A DNA stretch of 64,000 nucleotides from Acinetobacter indicus CIP 110367 (GCF_000488255.1 NZ_KI530745.1:744001-808000), one strand, 5' to 3'; shown: positions 46,912 through 55,803, counted from the stretch's first letter. Translations and numbers: made by a program. The notes: generated from the sequence alone by a model not told the origin.

Positions 46912-48399
46912 TTAAATTTTGATGTGCTGATATTGCGGGAACCACGGCTGAGCCTGTTCCAGTTGTGCAGCCAGTTGTAGTAATACATCTTCACGAGCAA
47001 AAGGTGCAATAAACTGAGAGCCTAAAGGCAAGTGCTGTTTATTCCAGTACAGTGGCACAGACATCGCCGGTAAGCCGGTAATATTGGCCAGCTGGGTAAA
47101 AGGTACCCATTTCAGGTTTTCCCGTACAATCTGATCGACCAGTTTGCCTTGGGTTAACAGATGCGCCTGTCCGACTTTCAACAAGGCTTTTAACACCGGT
47201 TTTTGCCAGGCTGGCGTTTTAACTTCGCCATTCTGGGGAGCTACCGAGGCTGTGGCTGGGGTCAGATATAAATCATAACGGTCAAAGAACTGGTTCATTT
47301 GCGTGGTATAAACGCCCCAGTTATTCAGGTTGTGAATATAGTCCAGCGCAGAGGTTTTGGCGCCAAATGCGGCCAGCGCCAGTGAATCCAGTTCAAAATC
47401 ATCATCACGTGAAGGATACTGCGCGCGAATCTGGCTGAGCATATAAGAGAACTGGCTAAACCAGGTGGTAATAAAATCTTTGGCTAGTTGCATGCCATCA
47501 ATAGCTGGCTGATCTTCAATTACTTCATGCCCAAGGCTGGTTAAGAGTTTTACAGTGTGCTCAATCGCCTGAATAGCATCTTTAGATACAGCGGTGCCAA
47601 TTGGAGAGCGGGTGCTAAACGCAATTTTCAGTTTTTTTGGTGCTTGCTGCATCAGCTGCAGATATTGACCTTCCGGGCGCTGAATCTTAAATAAAGAGCT
47701 GTGTTCTTCGCCGTGGGTTGCATCAAGCATGGCAGCGCTATCCCGGACGCTGCGCGTCAACACATGCTGAATGGCGGCGCCGTGCATAGCCTCACTCATT
47801 GAGGGTCCCCATGGTGTGCGGCCACGACTCGGTTTTAAACCGAACAAGCCGCAATAAGAGGCGGGAATACGAATCGAGCCACCGCCATCGCCGGCACCGG
47901 CCAGTGGCACAATACCGGCGGCCACAGCAGCCGCAGAACCACCCGATGAGCCTCCACTATTATGTTTTAAATGCCACGGGTTTTTACAGCTGCCCCAAGC
48001 ATCCGGTTCGGTAATGCCTTTGATTCCGAATTCAGGAGTGTTGGTACGGCCAAAAGTCACAATTCCGGCCTGTTCCCAACGATTGACAATTTCAGCGTTT
48101 GTTTCGGGAATATAGCCCATTCTTTTTAAGCCTTGACAGCCATAAGAAGTTGGGTAGCCCGCATATTCCTGAAACAGGTCTTTGACCAGAAAGGGTACCC
48201 CAGCAAATGGACCAGACAATGGTCCTTGTACGCGTTGCTGGGCATGTTCATGCATCGGAATAATAATTGCATTCAGGCTTTTGCTTTGTTCGGCGCGTTG
48301 TACGGCCAGTTCCAGCAGTTCCGATGCCTGAATTTCTTTTTTTGCCACTAATTCGGCCAGCCCCAGACCATCATATTTTAAATATTCTTGTAACTTCAT
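46912..48399 (-). CDS. Amidase signature family enzyme
   Basis: The 495-residue enzyme has the Ser-cisSer-Lys triad: Lys in VPFLVKDLFQEYAG and the serines in KHNSGGSSGGSAAAVAAG. It hydrolyses C-N bonds of amides. The lack of gatC/gatB neighbours and the sequence type argue against the glutamyl-tRNA amidotransferase subunit. I start at ATG 48399 (AGGAT 6 bases upstream) rather than TTG 48405. Substrate unknown. Confidence 0.9.
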   Translation of the reverse strand: MKLQEYLKYDGLGLAELVAKKEIQASELLELAVQRAEQSKSLNAIIIPMHEHAQQRVQGPLSGPFAGVPFLVKDLFQEYAGYPTSYGCQGLKRMGYIPETNAEIVNRWEQAGIVTFGRTNTPEFGIKGITEPDAWGSCKNPWHLKHNSGGSSGGSAAAVAAGIVPLAGAGDGGGSIRIPASYCGLFGLKPSRGRTPWGPSMSEAMHGAAIQHVLTRSVRDSAAMLDATHGEEHSSLFKIQRPEGQYLQLMQQAPKKLKIAFSTRSPIGTAVSKDAIQAIEHTVKLLTSLGHEVIEDQPAIDGMQLAKDFITTWFSQFSYMLSQIRAQYPSRDDDFELDSLALAAFGAKTSALDYIHNLNNWGVYTTQMNQFFDRYDLYLTPATASVAPQNGEVKTPAWQKPVLKALLKVGQAHLLTQGKLVDQIVRENLKWVPFTQLANITGLPAMSVPLYWNKQHLPLGSQFIAPFAREDVLLQLAAQLEQAQPWFPQYQHIKI

Positions 48400-48557
48400 T
48401 TTCAATCCTGAAAATATAAATTGTCAGAAACTGTTGTAAGAGATTTTACGCAAAGTTGCAAGGCGAGATTAAAATTTAAACAGTAAAAATTAGCGATTTT
48501 GGGGCTTAAAAAAATTGTTGAGTTATGTTTATGCACTAAGTTTATTGCAAAAAATAT

Positions 48558-48569
48558 GCTAACGTTAGC
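48558..48569. promoter_or_regulatory. Perfect 12-bp palindrome, possible operator
   Basis: GCTAACGTTAGC lies 27 bases upstream of the secreted-protein start at 48597, where it could overlap the promoter or leader. Confidence 0.35.
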
Positions 48570-48596
48570 GGGTACTTTATATCATTGAATCAATGT

Positions 48597-49088
48597 ATGA
48601 AAAAACTTTATCTCACCAGTTTAATGTTAGTATGTTGCACTGCCGTGATGGCCAATGAAACAAAAACGACAACAACAAATAGTGCTGCCGCAACCGCTGC
48701 AAAAGCGCCTGTCAATGCCAATACCGTTCGTGTCATTACCCGTCCTGAAATTGTGGGATTGTGGGGCATGGAAATTCCAAATAACCGCAAATGTATTGAA
48801 TATTATAATTTTCGGGGTGATAACGATGTCATTATCAAAAGCGGTCAGGAATGGTCGTCTGGCATCTATGACTATCAGCCGGCAGAAGATCCGGCCAGCA
48901 GTTTACCTGCCTTAATCATGCAAATTAAATATGACAATAATGAGGTCGATTGTTCCGGTTATCAGGAGGATCAGACCGGGGAGATTTCACAATATTTTGT
49001 GCAATGGAAAAACCCGCATACTATTCATTTCTGTAGTAATGAAAAAGCCGAACAGTGCTTTGCCACTTTGCGCCGTGTTTTGCCTTAA
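48597..49088 (+). CDS. Secreted hypothetical protein
   Basis: The 163-residue protein has a signal peptide (MKKLYLTSLMLVCCTAVMA then NETK) and a low-complexity Thr/Ala linker (TTTTNSAAATAAKAP). Its folded domain has four cysteines (RKCIEY, VDCSGY, HFCSNE, EQCFAT) and a IVGLWGMEIP opening. I do not recognise a family. ATG 48597 is preferred over one 12 bases upstream because it starts the charged MKK signal. Confidence 0.7.
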   Translation: MKKLYLTSLMLVCCTAVMANETKTTTTNSAAATAAKAPVNANTVRVITRPEIVGLWGMEIPNNRKCIEYYNFRGDNDVIIKSGQEWSSGIYDYQPAEDPASSLPALIMQIKYDNNEVDCSGYQEDQTGEISQYFVQWKNPHTIHFCSNEKAEQCFATLRRVLP

Positions 49089-49110
49089 AGCTGAAATTCA
49101 GCCATAAAAA

Positions 49111-49135
49111 AACCGCTGAAATCAGCGGTTTTTTT
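49111..49135. terminator. Bidirectional terminator between the secreted-protein gene and accC
   Basis: AACCGCTGA (49111-49119) pairs with TCAGCGGTT (49122-49130), with A and T runs outside. Confidence 0.9.
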
Positions 49136-49153
49136 ATTTTCACAAGGAAACGC

Positions 49154-50518
49154 TTAGGCTTCCTTGTTGGCACCTTCAAGCTGCTTTAACAAATGCTTTT
49201 CCAGGTAGTGAATATCCATTGCCTGTTTGCAGAAGTTTTCATCTTGCAAGATCAGATCTTTATGTAATGGAATATTGGTTTTCACACCGGTCAAAATCAT
49301 TTCATCCAGCGCCTGACGCATGCGCGCAATACTGGTGCTACGGTCTTTACCATGCGCAATCAGTTTAGCGATCATCGAGTCGTAATAAGGCGGAATGCTA
49401 TAGCCCGGATAGATATGTGAATCTAAGCGGATACCGGCACCACCAGACGCGTAGAAGTTTTCAATCTTGCCTGGTGATGGCAGGAAGGTCGATGGATCTT
49501 CCGCATTGATACGGCATTCAATGGCATGACCTTTCACCTGAACATCTTCCTGCTGAATGTCGAGGCCTAAACCACCGGCAACGCGCAGTTGTTGTTCAAT
49601 AATATCAATACCTGTGACCATTTCAGTTACCGGGTGTTCTACCTGAACACGGGTGTTCATCTCGATAAAGAAGAACTCGCCATCTTCAAACAGGAACTCG
49701 AAAGTACCGGCACCGCGATACTGCATCATCATACAGGCGTTGACACAGGCTTCTAAAATATCTGCACGTGCTTGCTCTGGCAGGTTTGGTGCTGGTGCTT
49801 CTTCCAGAACTTTTTGATGGCGACGCTGTAAAGAGCAGTCACGGTCATACAGATGGATGGCATGGCCGTTACCATCGCCCAGTACTTGCACTTCAACGTG
49901 ACGAGGCTTTTGCAGGAAACGTTCCATATAGACCGTATCATCACCAAACCACATTTCCGCATCACGCTGCGCCGCTTGTACCGATTCCAGCAGGGTATCG
50001 ACACGTTCAACAATACGCATACCACGACCACCACCACCGGCAGCTGCTTTAACAATCAGTGGAAAGCCGATTTCTTTGGCTTCAGCCAGGGCATTTTGTG
50101 GTGTTACTGCATGGGCAGAACCTGGTACCGTCGGTACGCCGGCTTTACGCATGGCGGTAATGGCAGAAACCTTGTTCCCCATTAAGCGGATGTGTTCTGG
50201 ACGCGGACCAATAAAGATAAAGCCTGAGCTTTCTACAATTTCGGCAAATTCCGCATTTTCAGACAGGAAACCATAACCCGGGTGAATGGCATCAGCACCG
50301 GTAATTTCTGCTGCGGTAATAATCGCAGGAATATTCAGATAACTGTCGCTGCTCGCGCCCGGTCCGATACACACGGCTTCATCACAGAAACGTAAATGCA
50401 TCAGGTCTTTATCGGCATCGGAATAGATACCGACAGTTTTGATTCCTAAAGTTTTGCAGGCCCGGGTGATGCGAAGCGCAATCTCACCACGGTTTGCAAT
50501 TAAAACTTTTTGCAACAT
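49154..50518 (-). CDS. accC: Acetyl-CoA carboxylase, biotin carboxylase subunit
   Basis: The 454-residue ATP-grasp enzyme carboxylates biotin on AccB. Landmarks: [45 protein letters not shown] (ATP loop), [22 protein letters not shown] [29 protein letters not shown] and the C-terminal [13 protein letters not shown]. It lies 17 bases after accB in the aroQ-accB-accC order. Confidence 0.97.
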   Translation of the reverse strand: MLQKVLIANRGEIALRITRACKTLGIKTVGIYSDADKDLMHLRFCDEAVCIGPGASSDSYLNIPAIITAAEITGADAIHPGYGFLSENAEFAEIVESSGFIFIGPRPEHIRLMGNKVSAITAMRKAGVPTVPGSAHAVTPQNALAEAKEIGFPLIVKAAAGGGGRGMRIVERVDTLLESVQAAQRDAEMWFGDDTVYMERFLQKPRHVEVQVLGDGNGHAIHLYDRDCSLQRRHQKVLEEAPAPNLPEQARADILEACVNACMMMQYRGAGTFEFLFEDGEFFFIEMNTRVQVEHPVTEMVTGIDIIEQQLRVAGGLGLDIQQEDVQVKGHAIECRINAEDPSTFLPSPGKIENFYASGGAGIRLDSHIYPGYSIPPYYDSMIAKLIAHGKDRSTSIARMRQALDEMILTGVKTNIPLHKDLILQDENFCKQAMDIHYLEKHLLKQLEGANKEA

Positions 50519-50535
50519 TGTGAGTCCCCGTGGTC

Positions 50536-50958
50536 TTAAGCGCGGTAGCGGAAGAGTGGTTGACCAAACTGAATCACTTCACCATTTTTAACTAGAATTT
50601 CTTCAATCACGCCGCTTTGAGTTGCTTCAATCGGGTTCATGATTTTCATGGCTTCGATAATACCTAAGGTTTCACCTGCAGAAACGGTTTGACCGATTTT
50701 CACAAAAGGTGCTTCACCTGGGCTTGGTGCTGCATAGAACACGCCAACCATTGGAGAAGTTTCAACTGCGCCACGTGGAGAAGATTTCGGTGCTGATGGC
50801 AGATCTGCTGCTGGAGCAGGCATTGCTGGAACTGCTGCCGCTACTACTGGACTGCGACGAGTAAGCGCAATCGCCTGATCGCCTTCTTTAACTTCAATCG
50901 CTTGTAAGTCAGATTCAATCATCAGGTCGATGAGTTTCTTGATTTTACGGATATCCAT
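50536..50958 (-). CDS. accB: Biotin carboxyl carrier protein
   Basis: The 140-residue carrier has an N-terminal helical part ([24 protein letters not shown]), a Pro/Ala-rich linker ([15 protein letters not shown]) and the biotinyl domain. In it the biotin lysine lies in the [11 protein letters not shown] motif. It is the middle gene of the aroQ-accB-accC unit. Confidence 0.97.
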   Translation of the reverse strand: MDIRKIKKLIDLMIESDLQAIEVKEGDQAIALTRRSPVVAAAVPAMPAPAADLPSAPKSSPRGAVETSPMVGVFYAAPSPGEAPFVKIGQTVSAGETLGIIEAMKIMNPIEATQSGVIEEILVKNGEVIQFGQPLFRYRA

Positions 50959-50974
50959 GAGACAGTATTCCTAA

Positions 50975-51430
50975 TTAAGATTGCGAAGTGAGTTGAATTT
51001 TTTCGATAACGTAGTCAAGTGCAGCAGCATAGCCTTTTGCACCCAATCCGCAGATCACGCCTACAGCTTTATCGGACAAATATGAATGATGTCTAAATGC
51101 TTCACGTGCATGCACGTTAGACAGATGGACTTCAATAAACGGGATGGCAACGCCAAGAAGTGCATCACGTACTGCGACTGAGGTATGGGTCAGGGCTGCA
51201 GGATTAATAATGATGAATTGAACGCCTTCTTGACCTGCCTGATGAATTCGGTCGACAATGGCACCTTCCCAGTTACTCTGGAAAGTTTCTACCGAAAATG
51301 ATGCATTTTGCGCTTGTGTCATGAGCTGCTGATTTATATCCTCAAGGGTAAGGTGTCCATAAACCTCAGGTTCTCGCTTTCCTAGCAAATTTAAATTCGG
51401 TCCATGAATAACCAAAATGGTTGAACTCAT
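50975..51430 (-). CDS. aroQ: Type II 3-dehydroquinate dehydratase
   Basis: The 151-residue dodecameric type II enzyme of the shikimate pathway has [16 protein letters not shown] with the catalytic Tyr and Arg, [18 protein letters not shown], and [18 protein letters not shown] with the catalytic His. The start is ATG 51430, with GGAG 7 bases upstream; the frame stays open for another 27 codons. It heads the accB-accC unit, as in many gamma-proteobacteria. Confidence 0.96.
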   Translation of the reverse strand: MSSTILVIHGPNLNLLGKREPEVYGHLTLEDINQQLMTQAQNASFSVETFQSNWEGAIVDRIHQAGQEGVQFIIINPAALTHTSVAVRDALLGVAIPFIEVHLSNVHAREAFRHHSYLSDKAVGVICGLGAKGYAAALDYVIEKIQLTSQS

Positions 51431-51571
51431 CCAGCCTGCTCCAATTAATAAGTTGCAAATAGTCTTTGCAAGATGTCTGCAAAGTTTGCTTATTATGGCA
51501 TGAAATTCCACATTTTTTTTATAATTTCTTTAAATTTACGTGAAAAGCATGTCGCAAAATATGGCTATATC

Positions 51572-51586
51572 ATGCAAACTTTGCAT
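51572..51586. promoter_or_regulatory. Perfect palindrome ATGCAAA-C-TTTGCAT upstream of aroQ
   Basis: A 7-1-7 perfect palindrome. A second copy of its core, GCAAA-G-TTTGC, lies at 51479-51489, and single TTTGC half sites lie between. Likely operator of the aroQ-accB-accC unit; regulator unknown. Confidence 0.45.
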
Positions 51587-52465
51587 ACAATTCGCAATGT
51601 TAAAAGATTCCAAATTTGCACGAAATTACGGTTTTTTACATTGTAATGAGAATTGACCAAAACCATTCACAGGTTTGCCGCAAAATAGTTTGATGAGTTT
51701 AAGCCCAAGTAGATGGCCTGCATGTGCATCCGGTTTTATCTCTGGATTTCCCCCGGAATGCTATCCCTGAATTTGGGGAGTTTTTATCCTCCTCCTGATT
51801 TCTATATTGAATTGGCCGCGTTTTAAAATTTATACCATTGAATATATCTGCTGAGAGGTTGCCGCTATAGATTCTGTTTTATCTGGCTTTAAACTACCGT
51901 GTTGCTATCTTAATTTATTATTGAATTACAAATATTTATCTTTATTCTGTGCTTGGGATATAGTACTTAGATCAGTCATTAGCGTGCTGTTTAGATCAGT
52001 TTAGCATGTGCTTTATAGTTGGGCTGATCTTTCAGATAGAGGGTGTATTCGAGTATTTAAAGCACCAATAGGAAAAGAGCAATCCTGATCATGGATAGTC
52101 ATTGTGACGAACACGAGAGCAGGTTGAAGTCAAAAGCGTTAGATTTATTTTCAGGAAGTCATTGACCAATTCTTTCATTGAAAAAGACAGTTTTGTGTCT
52201 TTCTGTACGAAAGCCGTTCAGGCAAGGTTGGCAAAATTTGATAGTTCACGTATTGCCTAAACTGGTTTGGCGAGTAGGGCCTTGATTTTAGAATTAAAAA
52301 ATAACAGTATTGCTTTAATTAAGGGGAAATCTTCTTAAAAGCGACAAATATCTTAATTTAGCCTAAGTAAGACAGATCTATCTAATTCAGCCTGTGACAA
52401 CTCTGTATCGGCGAAGTGCTGTATAAATAGACAAATAGCCCTGATGTGCTAAGATAAAGACATAT

Positions 52466-52480
52466 TACACACAGTGTGAA
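52466..52480. promoter_or_regulatory. Palindrome upstream of the toxin-antitoxin pair
   Basis: CACAC (52468-52472) mirrors GTGTG (52474-52478), 16 bases before the start codon and just after a TAAGAT -10-like hexamer. The position suits an autoregulatory operator. Confidence 0.4.
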
Positions 52481-52493
52481 CAGGAGTTGTCCA

Positions 52494-52751
52494 ATGACAG
52501 CTTATACGATTATGAAAGCAGGCAAGGTGGAGGATGATATGATTCCAAAACTGGCGATTCACGCATTTCGTGATGCCTTTAAGCAGGCATGTGCGTCTTC
52601 AACTGTGGTGTATGTGAAAGATCAGCAACTGGTACAGCGCCAGCCGAATGGTCAGGAAAGCGTAATGAAAGATGTATCGGCGGCTTATCGTAGTGCGCAG
52701 CATCTTCCAAAAACCTTGACACGCAAAAAGAAATTACAGACCGTTCACTAA
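52494..52751 (+). CDS. Probable antitoxin partner of a zeta-type toxin
   Basis: The 85-residue protein (MTAYTIMKAGKVEDDM start; VVYVKDQQLVQRQPNGQESVMKDV core; basic RKKK tail) resembles the short proteins found directly before chromosomal zeta-type kinases. AGGAG lies 7 bases before ATG 52494. The toxin gene follows after three bases, typical of a type II pair. No DNA-binding motif is obvious, so whether it represses its own promoter is open. Confidence 0.7.
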   Translation: MTAYTIMKAGKVEDDMIPKLAIHAFRDAFKQACASSTVVYVKDQQLVQRQPNGQESVMKDVSAAYRSAQHLPKTLTRKKKLQTVH

Positions 52752-52754
52752 TTT

Positions 52755-53501
52755 ATGCCACAACCCCGCATCAGGATGTTTGCAGGTCCGAATGGTTCAG
52801 GAAAAAGTACCATTAAGGAATATTTGTTGCCCCATCATATTGGGGCATATTTAAATGCAGATGAACTCGAATATCAGCTTAAACACTCTGCAGTTTTGCA
52901 TTTGGACCATTATCATCGGGCATTGAATGCAGCCGCTTTAATTTCCTTTCTAGAACAAAAACAACGACCGCAGGCAAATACATGGGTGCCTTTATTACGT
53001 CAGCCACCGGTGTTAATCAGTGCAAGCTGCGTACAGTTTGATCCTGCAGAAATCGATTCCTATTTATGCGCGCGTATTATTGATTATATTCGCCTGGAAT
53101 TTTTACGTTTAAAGGTGAGTTTTACCTTTGAAACAGTGATGTCGCATATTTCCAAAGTGGAATTTTTACATGAGGCAAAACGCCACGGATTTAAAACCTA
53201 TCTGTACTATGTTTCCACGGTTGATCCGCTGATTAATATTGCGCGGGTGCAGTATCGCGTAGAGAAGGGCGGGCATGGCGTGCCTGAACAAAAGATTAAA
53301 CAGCGTTACTACCGCAGTATGGATTTATTAATGCAGGCGGTGGATGCCACAGATCGAACCTACTTTTTTGATAACTCGACGGATGGTCAAGCCGCATCTT
53401 TTCTGGCCGAGATTGAAAATGCCGAGCTGTTAAAAATAAATCCCGAGGCGCAGGTGTTGCCAGAGTGGTTTGTAGAGAAAGTTTTAAATGCTTTTGAGTA
53501 A
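52755..53501 (+). CDS. Zeta-toxin-type P-loop kinase
   Basis: The 248-residue protein has a Walker A GPNGSGKST at residues 11-19, the NADE segment (residues 34-37) with the probable catalytic Asp, and FTFETVMSH. The basic block RVQYRVEKGGHGVP-x-IKQRYYRSMDLL is typical of zeta/PezT-family UDP-N-acetylglucosamine kinases. An insert with PQANTWVPLLRQPP follows the first helices. Such kinases poison cell-wall precursor synthesis when freed from the antitoxin. Substrate here is inferred. Confidence 0.85.
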   Translation: MPQPRIRMFAGPNGSGKSTIKEYLLPHHIGAYLNADELEYQLKHSAVLHLDHYHRALNAAALISFLEQKQRPQANTWVPLLRQPPVLISASCVQFDPAEIDSYLCARIIDYIRLEFLRLKVSFTFETVMSHISKVEFLHEAKRHGFKTYLYYVSTVDPLINIARVQYRVEKGGHGVPEQKIKQRYYRSMDLLMQAVDATDRTYFFDNSTDGQAASFLAEIENAELLKINPEAQVLPEWFVEKVLNAFE

Positions 53502-53840
53502 GTCAGTTCACTTGGATGGGTACTCATCTCTATTTCTGATCAGCAGCTTTAAAACGCCAAGAAATTAAAGCCAAACTACATAATATTCTGCCGAAGTACA
53601 AAATTCCCCGAGGATATATTCGGGGGATTTGCCCAACTATCAAGATCAGCTAATTAATTCACATGATTTTTCTAGCAAACTGTTTTCCATTTACGACCTG
53701 TAAGGCGGTTTATTAAACTAAAATAGTCTTTATCCAAGTCCTATTTTAGAGATGTGCTGGCCGCGCTAAGCCTCTAGTCAGTGGAAGCTTTTTTATTTTC
53801 CTTATTTTTTAAACGCTTCATTCTCATTCCTTTATCCCTA

Positions 53841-53853
53841 AAATAGCCTAAGC
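53841..53853 (+). repeat. 13-bp repeat AAATAGCCTAAGC, copy 2
   Basis: Exact copy in the intergenic region before the YeeE/YedE operon. Confidence 0.7.
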
Positions 53854-53953
53854 AATACTCTCCTTAATCAGCAAATGACAACGCAAAAGCCAGAATAAAG
53901 GAAGGGGGGAAGATGGTTAGCTCTTTGTAAGAAAGGATAGCTATTTATTGATA

Positions 53954-53970
53954 TTTTATATATTATAAAA
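53954..53970. promoter_or_regulatory. AT-rich palindrome before the sulfur operon
   Basis: TTTTATA (53954-53960) mirrors TATAAAA (53964-53970), 20 bases before the first start codon. The position and AT-rich symmetry resemble an ArsR/BigR-type operator, which controls related operons in other bacteria. No such regulator gene is adjacent. Confidence 0.4.
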
Positions 53971-53990
53971 ACATATAATGTTTTGAGTGT

Positions 53991-54413
53991 ATGGCGATGC
54001 ATGATTTCCTGATTGCGTTTTTAGGTGGTCTTTTATTAGGGGCCGCCGTGGTCGGCTATTTATATGTGAACGGACGAATCGCAGGGATTAGTGGTTTGCT
54101 GGCTCAGGTGATGCAGCCAAGCACCATCTTTAAAACACCGGCGCTGTGGTTTTTATTGGGACTGTTTGTTACGCCGTTTATTTATGGAATCTGGCAGCAG
54201 CCACAGATTGAACTTGACGCCAGACCACTCATGATGGTGGTGGCCGGTATTTTGGTTGGTTTTGGGACCCGTTTAGGTTCGGGTTGTACCAGTGGTCATG
54301 GTATTTGTGGAATCAGCCGTTTATCCAAACGTTCGATGGTAGCGACCTTGACCTTTATGCTGACGGGCGTATTGACAGTGTATGTCATCCGCCATATCAC
54401 AGGAGCATTCTAA
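53991..54413 (+). CDS. YeeE/YedE-family sulfur transport subunit, first half
   Basis: The 140-residue membrane protein of the DUF395 type has the conserved cysteine motif RLGSGCTSGHGICGISRLS near residues 95-113. Such proteins move reduced sulfur species (thiosulfate in YeeE) across the inner membrane. Here the transporter is split into two half-length genes, this one and the next, separated by one base. ATG 53991 or 53997 may be the start. Confidence 0.88.
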   Translation: MAMHDFLIAFLGGLLLGAAVVGYLYVNGRIAGISGLLAQVMQPSTIFKTPALWFLLGLFVTPFIYGIWQQPQIELDARPLMMVVAGILVGFGTRLGSGCTSGHGICGISRLSKRSMVATLTFMLTGVLTVYVIRHITGAF

Positions 54414-54414
54414 A

Positions 54415-54837
54415 ATGAAAAATATCTGGGCGTTTCTATTTGGCGGATTATTTTCATTGGGCCTGATGATTTCGGGTATGTCCAATCCGGAAAAAGTACT
54501 AGGTTTTCTGGATATTTTTGGGGATTGGGATGCCAGTCTGGCTTTTGTGATGATGGGTGCCATCGCCGTGGCTTTTATTCCGTTTCAAAAGGCAGTACGT
54601 CAGGCCGAACCTAAGACGGTGTATCATGAGGCCATTGAGTTACCGCGGCAAAATCAGCTAGATTCTAAACTGATTATCGGCAGCGCTTTGTTTGGGATTG
54701 GCTGGGGAATTGCCGGCATTTGTCCTGCACCTAGCTTTACGTTAATTGGTTTGGGCTATTATCAGGCGCTGTACTTTATTGCTGCGATGATGTATGGCAT
54801 GTATCTCCATCATCGACTTTTAGGGAAAAAATCATGA
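54415..54837 (+). CDS. YeeE/YedE-family sulfur transport subunit, second half
   Basis: The 140-residue partner half has MSNPEKVLGFLDIFGDWDASL near the N-terminus and a cysteine motif GWGIAGICPAPSFTLIG in the last third, the second-half signature. AGGAG lies 10 bases before the ATG inside the end of the first gene. It overlaps the next gene by four bases (ATGA), so all three are translationally linked. Confidence 0.88.
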   Translation: MKNIWAFLFGGLFSLGLMISGMSNPEKVLGFLDIFGDWDASLAFVMMGAIAVAFIPFQKAVRQAEPKTVYHEAIELPRQNQLDSKLIIGSALFGIGWGIAGICPAPSFTLIGLGYYQALYFIAAMMYGMYLHHRLLGKKS

Positions 54838-55709
54838 CCGCTACGCCAGTTGTACAACATTTTTTTGACAAAGAGACCAATACATTCAGCTATGTAGTGA
54901 CCGATCCGGCCACGCAGCAATGTGCAATTATTGATAGCGTCTTGAATTATGATGCGGCTTCGGCATCTACCTCGACTGAAGGTGCAGACGCAATTATTAG
55001 CTATATTCAGCAAAATAGCCTAAGCGTTGAATGGATTTTAGAAACCCATGTGCATGCAGATCATCTGACCGCAGCCCAGTATTTAAAAGAAAAGCTGGGT
55101 GGAAAAATTGCCATCAGTAACAAGATTATTGTGGTGCAGGATACGTTTGGCCGTATTTATAATCTGGATTTGAAATATTTGAATGCGCATCAAGCCTTTG
55201 ATTATCTGTTTGATGATCATGAGCAATTCAGTATTGGTGAATTAACGGCCTACAATATTCCAACACCAGGGCATACACCAGCCTGTTTAAGCTATGTGAT
55301 TGGTGATGCAGTCTTTGTCGGCGATACCTTGTTTATGCCGGATTATGGCACTGCGCGCTGCGATTTCCCGAAGGGTAGTGCAGAGCAACTGTTTGATTCC
55401 GTGCAAAAACTGTATGAGCTGCCAGCGCAGACACGGGTATTTTTATGCCATGACTATCTACCTGAAGGGCGTGAGGTCTTTATACACGAAACCAGTATCC
55501 AGCAGCAAAAAGCCGAGAATATCCATATTCACGATGGCACGCAAAAAGCTGAGTTTGTAGAAATGCGTAATCGCCGTGATGCCGGTTTATCGATGCCAAA
55601 ACTGATTCTGCCTGCCATTCAGATCAATATGGTGGCCGGACATTTCCCTGAACCGGAAGCCAATGGCACGCGCTATCTGAAACTGCCACTCAATTATTTC
55701 AACAAATAA
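54834..55709 (+). CDS. MBL-fold persulfide dioxygenase-like protein (Blh/ETHE1 type)
   Basis: The 291-residue metallo-beta-lactamase-fold protein has THVHADHLTA (residues 71-80), TPGHTPACLSY, FVGDTLFMPDYGTARCDFP and CHDY, the mononuclear iron ligands and family blocks of persulfide dioxygenases. With the YeeE/YedE pair it forms the usual detoxification operon: import or export of sulfur species with oxidation of glutathione or protein persulfides to sulfite. One copy of the 13-bp repeat lies within the coding sequence (55013-55025). Confidence 0.9.
   Translation: MTATPVVQHFFDKETNTFSYVVTDPATQQCAIIDSVLNYDAASASTSTEGADAIISYIQQNSLSVEWILETHVHADHLTAAQYLKEKLGGKIAISNKIIVVQDTFGRIYNLDLKYLNAHQAFDYLFDDHEQFSIGELTAYNIPTPGHTPACLSYVIGDAVFVGDTLFMPDYGTARCDFPKGSAEQLFDSVQKLYELPAQTRVFLCHDYLPEGREVFIHETSIQQQKAENIHIHDGTQKAEFVEMRNRRDAGLSMPKLILPAIQINMVAGHFPEPEANGTRYLKLPLNYFNK
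55013..55025 (+). repeat. 13-bp repeat AAATAGCCTAAGC, copy 3
   Basis: Exact copy inside the MBL-fold gene, encoding the QNSLS segment. Confidence 0.7.
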
Positions 55710-55762
55710 ACTGGATCGGCCAATGCTTTCGTGCAACTGGCCGATATTTTTGGCCTGATACA

Positions 55763-55775
55763 AAATAGCCTAAGC
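55763..55775 (+). repeat. 13-bp repeat AAATAGCCTAAGC, copy 4
   Basis: Exact copy between the MBL-fold and hydrolase genes. It shares two extra bases (CA) on its left with copy 3. Confidence 0.7.
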
Positions 55776-55803
55776 AGAAATACAATTTTAATAAAACACT
55801 TAT

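Larger units (their letters stand above)
51431..52493. other. Long intergenic region between aroQ and the toxin-antitoxin pair
   Basis: About 1 kb without a gene. It contains clustered GCAAA/TTTGC motifs with two palindromes near aroQ (51479-51489 and 51572-51586), and a 24-bp-period direct repeat built on TTAGATCAGT (51967-52012) followed by an inverted AGATCA copy near 52023. A good ribosome binding site for the antitoxin gene closes the region. No open frame of note and no recognisable RNA gene. Confidence 0.5.
53502..53990. other. Intergenic region before the YeeE/YedE operon
   Basis: It holds a hairpin at 53601-53630 (11-bp stem with one G-T pair, no T run), one copy of the 13-bp word AAATAGCCTAAGC (53841-53853) and a very AT-rich palindrome at 53954-53970 just before the operon. 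No gene is supported. Confidence 0.5.

Noticed and set aside
53601..53630. Hairpin after the zeta toxin as a terminator or RNA gene
   Set aside because: The stem is good but no T run follows, and nothing else suggests an RNA gene. Kept only as a note in the intergenic description.
53899..53925. Very short frame after a GGAAGGGGGGAAG box before the YeeE operon
   Set aside because: It encodes only five residues before a stop; too short to support.
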